A stretch of DNA of 64,000 nucleotides, taken from positions 48,463 through 112,462 of the forward strand of contig DUFD01000046.1 in the NCBI GenBank assembly GCA_011171075.1, read 5' to 3'. Below are positions 60,092 to 64,000 of the stretch, piece by piece. Under the pieces are notes generated by a model. The model was not told the origin of the DNA and did no database searches. It worked only from the letters and a program-made list of their open reading frames with translations. This DNA comes from Dehalococcoidia bacterium (GTDB lineage Bacteria > Chloroflexota > Dehalococcoidia > Dehalococcoidales > Fen-1064). The position numbers and the translations under genes were made by a program. Each line of letters begins with the position of its first letter. The stretch's first letter is position 1.

Positions 60092-61000
60092 TTACTCAGC
60101 TGTCTTCTTATTAATCTTAACCGGAATTCCGTACTCGCAGGGGACTTTTGTCTGACAAAGACCACAACCGGCCACACTCTTTTCATCATCATACGCATCT
60201 GGCATCGGCAGATAGCCGATATTACGTAGATAGCCCATGCATTTCAACTTGTCATGCCCCTGCTCGCTGATTGCCCCGGCAGGACAACGCTCAATACAGG
60301 CCCTACAGCTACCATCCACATAGAACAGACAGTTGGAGTAGTGGTCGGCATAAGTCCTCCTGCTGGCAGGCAGGGGCAGGTCAGTGACCACACTACCGCA
60401 GCGGTGGGCGATACCTCGCTCGGTGATGAAGCCGTCGGACAGGCTGAAGGTACCGTGACCAGCCGCGTAGGCGGTGTGCCGCTCCGACCAGTTGGAAAAC
60501 AGCCCGACCCTTTCATTGGACGACGTCCGAAAGTACGGCTGCAGCATCGGCGCTACCGCCAGCGCACCTAACTCGGTAAGAACCTGAACAACAAACCTGC
60601 GTACCTCGTTACTAAACTCCTCCCCGTAGTATCTGGTATGCGACCAGCGCCGCGAAGGTGCCTTTGTCTCTACACGATTGGTGATGCGGGTCTCCTCAGT
60701 AATCGGCAGCACCCAGCTCACCACGGAGAGCTGCGACGGCACCATCGCCGGCCCTCCCTCCAGCGACTTTGTCAATGCTTCAAATGGAGTGAGGTGGGCG
60801 GGGTCAATAAGCGTCTTGTACTCCTTGTAGAGGGGGTCGTTACCATCAGCGAATCTCACCAGTGGCTCGTCAAAGATGAGAAGCTCGCGGGTAGTCGGCA
60901 TCCTGTTTAGAGGACTGCCAAGCACGAATGCCTTGAGTTCATGCTCGATTGCCGCTGCCGGATCTGCATGAAACCGCTCTTTTGCCTTGGATGAAAGCAT
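60092..61000 (-). CDS. 4Fe-4S protein related to epoxyqueuosine reductase / reductive dehalogenase C-termini
   Basis: The 302-residue protein shares the fold of QueG and the cobalamin-binding reductase family in its middle (VRRFVVQVLTELGALAVAPM, then RHTAYAAGHGTFSLSDGFIT and RCGSVVTDLPLP). It has two 4Fe-4S cluster motifs, CRACIERCPAGAI with an upstream and a downstream Cys, and CGLCQTKVPCEYGIP. It lacks the C-terminal HEAT repeats of true QueG and has no Tat signal like RdhA. It is therefore probably a cytosolic redox protein of this superfamily with an unknown substrate. Whether it binds cobalamin cannot be read from the sequence. Confidence 0.75.
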   Translation of the reverse strand: MLSSKAKERFHADPAAAIEHELKAFVLGSPLNRMPTTRELLIFDEPLVRFADGNDPLYKEYKTLIDPAHLTPFEALTKSLEGGPAMVPSQLSVVSWVLPITEETRITNRVETKAPSRRWSHTRYYGEEFSNEVRRFVVQVLTELGALAVAPMLQPYFRTSSNERVGLFSNWSERHTAYAAGHGTFSLSDGFITERGIAHRCGSVVTDLPLPASRRTYADHYSNCLFYVDGSCRACIERCPAGAISEQGHDKLKCMGYLRNIGYLPMPDAYDDEKSVAGCGLCQTKVPCEYGIPVKINKKTAE

Positions 61001-61140
61001 AGCATACTCTCCTGAAAATTCCTTGGGGAAACTATTTATCAGTTCTGACCAACCGAATTGTATATCAGAATACCGTAATAACTCAAACGTAACGAAATCT
61101 GTAAATCCTGGACTATAATAAGTAATTTTGCAGGCAGATA

Positions 61141-61149
61141 TGATATAAT
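61141..61149 (+). promoter_or_regulatory. Extended -10 promoter of the PEPCK-like gene
   Basis: TGATATAAT at 61141-61149, 34 bases before the GTG start at 61183. No clear -35 box is visible. Confidence 0.5.
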
Positions 61150-61182
61150 TTATTCTCTATTAATCCATTGGGGGTGGTTTAA

Positions 61183-62775
61183 GTGCCGAAATTCGACCTA
61201 CAACAATTCGCTAAGACCGTTGAGAGAATCAGGGCAAAGGCGTTAGCCGAAGGCAGGCTGCTGCATAACCCCAGTGATGAAAAACTTGAGCAGCTGGCCG
61301 AGAGAGAGCCGAACGTCCGCCGAACCAAGTATGGCAACCTGGTCGCTGAGAGTGAGCCTACTTCCAGGGCAGCCACGTTTACCCATAATAGCGTTGACCA
61401 TCCTTTTGGTAAGGTCGAGCGGGAGTTACTACTCCAGGCTGAGGAAGCCCTCGGCCAGAACAAGCTTATTTCGATAGACAGAACGGTGGGTGATAAAAAC
61501 AGCGATACCGTAGTCAGGCTGACCGTCCCCGAGGAGTTTGCCCACGTTGCCTTTGGTGGCAAGAACCTGTTTGTCCCCGCAAGGGGAGAGGTCAAACAGC
61601 CCGATTATGAAATCGTCATGTTCTATGACGAAGCCTTTGAGACAAACAAGTCCAAACCACTCCCCGAGAAAGACATCACTATTAGACTGGCCATGCTCGA
61701 AGACGGGCGGGTAATCAAAATTATCCGCAACAGTAATTACATCGGCGAGTACAAGAAAGGGGTATTCGCCTCCGAGGACTGGGTTGCCAAGACAAGACGA
61801 GGAGGCATATTCCTGCACGCCGGTTGTCGTGAGGACTTCCTTCAGTCGTCTCATGGCGAATACCGAACGACGTGCTCCCTGCTGGCCGCCCTCAGTGCTA
61901 ACGGGAAGACCACCACTACCGGCCGTGCCCTGGCGCGAAAAGGAAGAGAGAAGTCCTGGCTGGTTCAGGACGACGGAGGCACCCTGATGCCGGACGGCTC
62001 CTTTCACGGATTCGAGCTGGGAGGACTATTCGTCAAGACAGAGAACGTTAATCCCGGAGAGCAGGAGGAAATATACTACGGCCTGCTCCGTCCTGAGACC
62101 TTCGGGGAAAACATCCACGTGACCGAAGACGACGACTTTGATTTCTATAATCTGGAAACGACCTCAAACGGCCGGGCTGTAATTCATAGACGGGACTTCA
62201 TGCACGCCAGTCCATTTATCAACGTCGAAAAGGTTGACAATCTGATACTGATTACCCGGCAGCCCTCCATGCCGGCCCTGGCCAAATTGACCATACAGCA
62301 GGCAGTTGCCTTCATGGTACTGGGACAGGCCATGGAGTCATCGGCCGGTGACCCGACAAGAGCGGGCAGGATACGGGCTGAGTTTTTCTACGACCCATTC
62401 GTGGCTGGCAACCGCGCCGAGCACGCCAACCTGTTTTACGAGATACTTAAAGGCCTGCCGGACATGCGTTATTACATACTCAACACCGGTGGCATCATTC
62501 AGGGTAACAGTTATATTGACATCAAGCTGGAACATACCCTGGGTATCCTCGACTCACTGTTCAGGGGAGGCCTGGAGGACTGGGTGGATTCGCCTACCGG
62601 ATTCCAGGTGCCAGCAGCTGTCAGAGCGGTGGACGATATTTATTTCCATCCCGAACGGCTCTGCTCAGCAATGGAGTTTGAGGATGCCATGATAGAGGTT
62701 ACCAGGTTCCGTCGGGCTACCATTGAGAAGATTGGTGATGCGTTGCACCCCGATATCAGGAACGTTTTCAGATAA
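61183..62775 (+). CDS. PEP carboxykinase (ATP)-like protein, divergent
   Basis: The 530-residue protein resembles ATP-type PEP carboxykinase, which links oxaloacetate and phosphoenolpyruvate. It has GGIFLHAGCREDFLQSSHGE and the kinase loop as LLAALSANGKTTTTGRAL, where relatives have Gly-Thr-Gly-Lys-Thr-Thr. The metal region is LVQDDGGTLMPDGSFHGFE, and GGLFVKTENVNPGEQEEIY follows, where PEPCK has its FEGGCYAK segment. The changes at the P-loop leave the activity uncertain, but the whole-length similarity and Chloroflexota context favour PEPCK. GTG 61183 follows GGGGGTGG. Confidence 0.75.
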   Translation: MPKFDLQQFAKTVERIRAKALAEGRLLHNPSDEKLEQLAEREPNVRRTKYGNLVAESEPTSRAATFTHNSVDHPFGKVERELLLQAEEALGQNKLISIDRTVGDKNSDTVVRLTVPEEFAHVAFGGKNLFVPARGEVKQPDYEIVMFYDEAFETNKSKPLPEKDITIRLAMLEDGRVIKIIRNSNYIGEYKKGVFASEDWVAKTRRGGIFLHAGCREDFLQSSHGEYRTTCSLLAALSANGKTTTTGRALARKGREKSWLVQDDGGTLMPDGSFHGFELGGLFVKTENVNPGEQEEIYYGLLRPETFGENIHVTEDDDFDFYNLETTSNGRAVIHRRDFMHASPFINVEKVDNLILITRQPSMPALAKLTIQQAVAFMVLGQAMESSAGDPTRAGRIRAEFFYDPFVAGNRAEHANLFYEILKGLPDMRYYILNTGGIIQGNSYIDIKLEHTLGILDSLFRGGLEDWVDSPTGFQVPAAVRAVDDIYFHPERLCSAMEFEDAMIEVTRFRRATIEKIGDALHPDIRNVFR

Positions 62776-62798
62776 GCACACCACTACAAGAAATGAAA

Positions 62799-62826
62799 AC
62801 AGCAGGCCGGTGGTCCGGCCTGCTGT
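62799..62826 (+). terminator. Strong hairpin after the PEPCK-like gene
   Basis: A perfect 12-bp stem: ACAGCAGGCCGG (62799-62810) with CCGGCCTGCTGT (62815-62826) and loop TGGT, 24 bases after the stop codon. There is no U-run, so termination may be Rho-dependent or the hairpin may protect the mRNA end. Confidence 0.55.
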
Positions 62827-62862
62827 CCTGGGTTGTTATGTCCGGGCAGATTAGCGCTCTAG

Positions 62863-62964
62863 CTATTTCTTTTTTCCTTTCCGTTCGCTCTTCTCTGCCT
62901 TGGCCAGCATTTCTACCAGCTTGAAAACCGTCTTGGCTTTTCCCTTTATTACAAAACTCTCCAT
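62863..62964 (-). CDS. Small Lys-rich protein (33 residues)
   Basis: A short frame from ATG 62964 reads MESFVIKGKAKTVFKLVEML, then AKAEKSERKGKKK. A textbook ribosome site GGAGG lies six bases upstream. The amphipathic middle and strongly basic tail suggest nucleic-acid or ribosome binding, but this is a guess. It is alone in a 400-base gap otherwise without genes (62776-63176). Confidence 0.55.
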   Translation of the reverse strand: MESFVIKGKAKTVFKLVEMLAKAEKSERKGKKK

Positions 62965-63176
62965 GAGCTGCCTCCCATTCCGATGTACCCTCAATCTACC
63001 ACTTAAACATAAAGACGGGCGTAAATAATCTAAACATTTCATAAAGGTTTCGTTAATGTTTAATAAAGGTTAACCGATATTATCCACGTTGATACCAGTA
63101 AAGACAGGTGCTACAATTTGCTCAACCTCAGAAACGACAGGACTCACGATATGACTAAGACAGAGGGAAGTAAAGA

Positions 63177-63599
63177 ATGGCAGAAATCGATATACGCTTC
63201 GCAACTCCCTCCGACCTGGACTTCGTGAAGCAGGATGGTTATATTCCCGCCGAAGTAGTGAAGCGTAAAATCGAGTGGCAAGAGGTACTCGTCGCCAGTA
63301 AGGACACCACTCTCGTGGGTTATCTGCGCCTTGAGTATCTCTGGTCGCTGGTCCCTTACATTGCCCTCATCTATGTCACGCCAGAACACCGCCGTCAGGG
63401 TGTCGGTATAACAATGCTCCACTTCGTCGAAGAATTCCTGCGAAATCGCGGGTTCAATGTATTGTACAGTTCGTCACAGGCAAACGAGGCTGAACCACAA
63501 ACGTGGCACCGCCGCGCAGGATTCGAGGAGTGTGGTATCATCTCTGGAATTAATGCCGGAGGTGTGGGGGAAGTCTTCTTCCGTAAATGGCTCAAGTAA
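63177..63599 (+). CDS. GNAT-family N-acetyltransferase
   Basis: The 140-residue GNAT domain has IDIRFATPSDLDFVKQDGYI, TLVGYLRLEYLWSLVPYIAL and the acetyl-CoA loop TPEHRRQGVGITMLHFVEEF. It ends QTWHRRAGFEECGIISGINA. It is of the small RimI-like kind, and its substrate is unknown. ATG 63177 follows GAGGGAAG. Confidence 0.9.
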   Translation: MAEIDIRFATPSDLDFVKQDGYIPAEVVKRKIEWQEVLVASKDTTLVGYLRLEYLWSLVPYIALIYVTPEHRRQGVGITMLHFVEEFLRNRGFNVLYSSSQANEAEPQTWHRRAGFEECGIISGINAGGVGEVFFRKWLK

Positions 63600-63633
63600 T
63601 GTGATTACTTAACATCATAAGGAGGAACAAACA

Positions 63634-64000
63634 ATGACAGACCCAAGAATTGAGAAACTGGCCGACCTGCTGGTCAACTACTCGGTGGCGGTAAAGCCCG
63701 GAGACAGGGTAGTGATTAATGTCGATGCCGGTGCCGAACCGCTGGTCAAGGAAGTCTGCGCCAGGGTGCTTCAGGCGGGAGGACACCCCATGGTAACAGC
63801 CCGACTCTCCGGTATGGAGGAGTTGCTGTATCGTTATGCCTCAGATGAGCAGTTACGGCACATACCGGAGCCACTGAAATTGGTTATGGAGACCTACGAC
63901 GTCAGCATTGCTATTGCTGCCGAGGAGAATACGAAGGCACTCTCCAACGTTGACCCGGCCAAGATGGTAATGCGCAGACAGGCAGGCACTGAGATAATGC
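63634..64000 (+). CDS. M29-family aminopeptidase (N-terminal part, runs off the window)
   Basis: The first 122 codons are visible: DPRIEKLADLLVNYSVAVKP, GDRVVINVDAGAEPLVKEVC, LQAGGHPMVTARLSGMEELL and YDVSIAIAAEENTKALSNVD. This is the typical start of thermophilic metallo-aminopeptidases of family M29 (AmpS/aminopeptidase T). The metal-binding residues lie further on and are not seen. AAGGAGGA precedes ATG 63634. Confidence 0.85.
   Translation, partial: MTDPRIEKLADLLVNYSVAVKPGDRVVINVDAGAEPLVKEVCARVLQAGGHPMVTARLSGMEELLYRYASDEQLRHIPEPLKLVMETYDVSIAIAAEENTKALSNVDPAKMVMRRQAGTEIM

Overview
The window is a dense bacterial chromosome segment, GC-rich overall with a few visibly AT-richer islands. It most resembles a member of the Chloroflexota, class Dehalococcoidia or a close relative. 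This is inferred from gene content: citramalate synthase beside leuB, an ATP-type PEP carboxykinase-like protein, RtcB with archease, a MrfA-like helicase, a TGS-less threonyl-tRNA synthetase and an oxygen-sensitive-type IlvD. Nothing here is a taxonomic marker, so the assignment is provisional. No rRNA, CRISPR array or insertion sequence was seen.

Layout. 1-6.9 kb: partial uracil-DNA glycosylase-like gene, purD, guaA, a two-subunit CoA-transferase, tsaC and rpiB. 7.2-22.3 kb: a branched-chain amino-acid supercluster (ilvD-ilvB-ilvN-usp-ilvC, leuA-leuC, leuD-leuB-cimA). It is preceded by a classical attenuator whose leader peptide contains Leu-Val-Leu-Ile-Val-Ile. Between leuC and leuD sits 2.6 kb of cargo bracketed by two copies of a palindromic repeat: an MGMT-like gene with an in-frame UGA at the position of an expected cysteine, a CxxC membrane protein, and one protein that joins a DarT-type DNA ADP-ribosyltransferase to a DarG-type macrodomain. 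22.4-30 kb: a duplicated DUF4389 membrane protein, rtcB-archease, a double GNAT, and the thrS-infC-rpmI-rplT translation cluster, where infC has no standard start codon. 30.3-42.2 kb: an HTH/membrane-protein cassette, an MFS transporter, rsfS, thiL-tsaE-tsaB-ndk, a canonical/degenerate SDR pair, tRNA-Gly and tRNA-Phe, a SecD-head-like lipoprotein, a nitroreductase, a CPBP protease and an RNase HI-like gene. 42.6-44.5 kb: an isolated phage terminase pair. 44.5-64 kb: lipoproteins, hom, a surface protein, an autoregulated HTH gene, a MrfA-like helicase, lgt, recJ, fabF, mtaB, an acyl-CoA synthetase-like protein, GNATs, a QueG/RdhA-like Fe-S protein, a PEPCK-like protein and a partial M29 aminopeptidase.

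How the genes work together. The ilv/leu/cim genes supply nearly all steps from pyruvate to valine and leucine, and the citramalate route supplies 2-oxobutyrate for isoleucine without threonine deaminase. tsaC, tsaB and tsaE make t6A on tRNA, and MtaB then thiomethylates it. RtcB, archease and an OB-fold zinc-ribbon protein form an RNA-repair neighbourhood. A family of GC-rich palindromic repeats (modules A, B and C) marks at least eight intergenic spots in both orientations.

Most notable signals: (1) the attenuator with an apparently leaderless leader peptide; (2) the in-frame UGA in the MGMT-like gene, a possible selenoprotein; (3) the one-polypeptide DarT-macrodomain fusion; (4) apparent AUA start codons for infC and mtaB; (5) a KARI cofactor loop without the NADPH-binding arginine; (6) an HTH gene with a perfect operator over its -10 box and a leaderless start. 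All names come from reading the sequence, with no database search.
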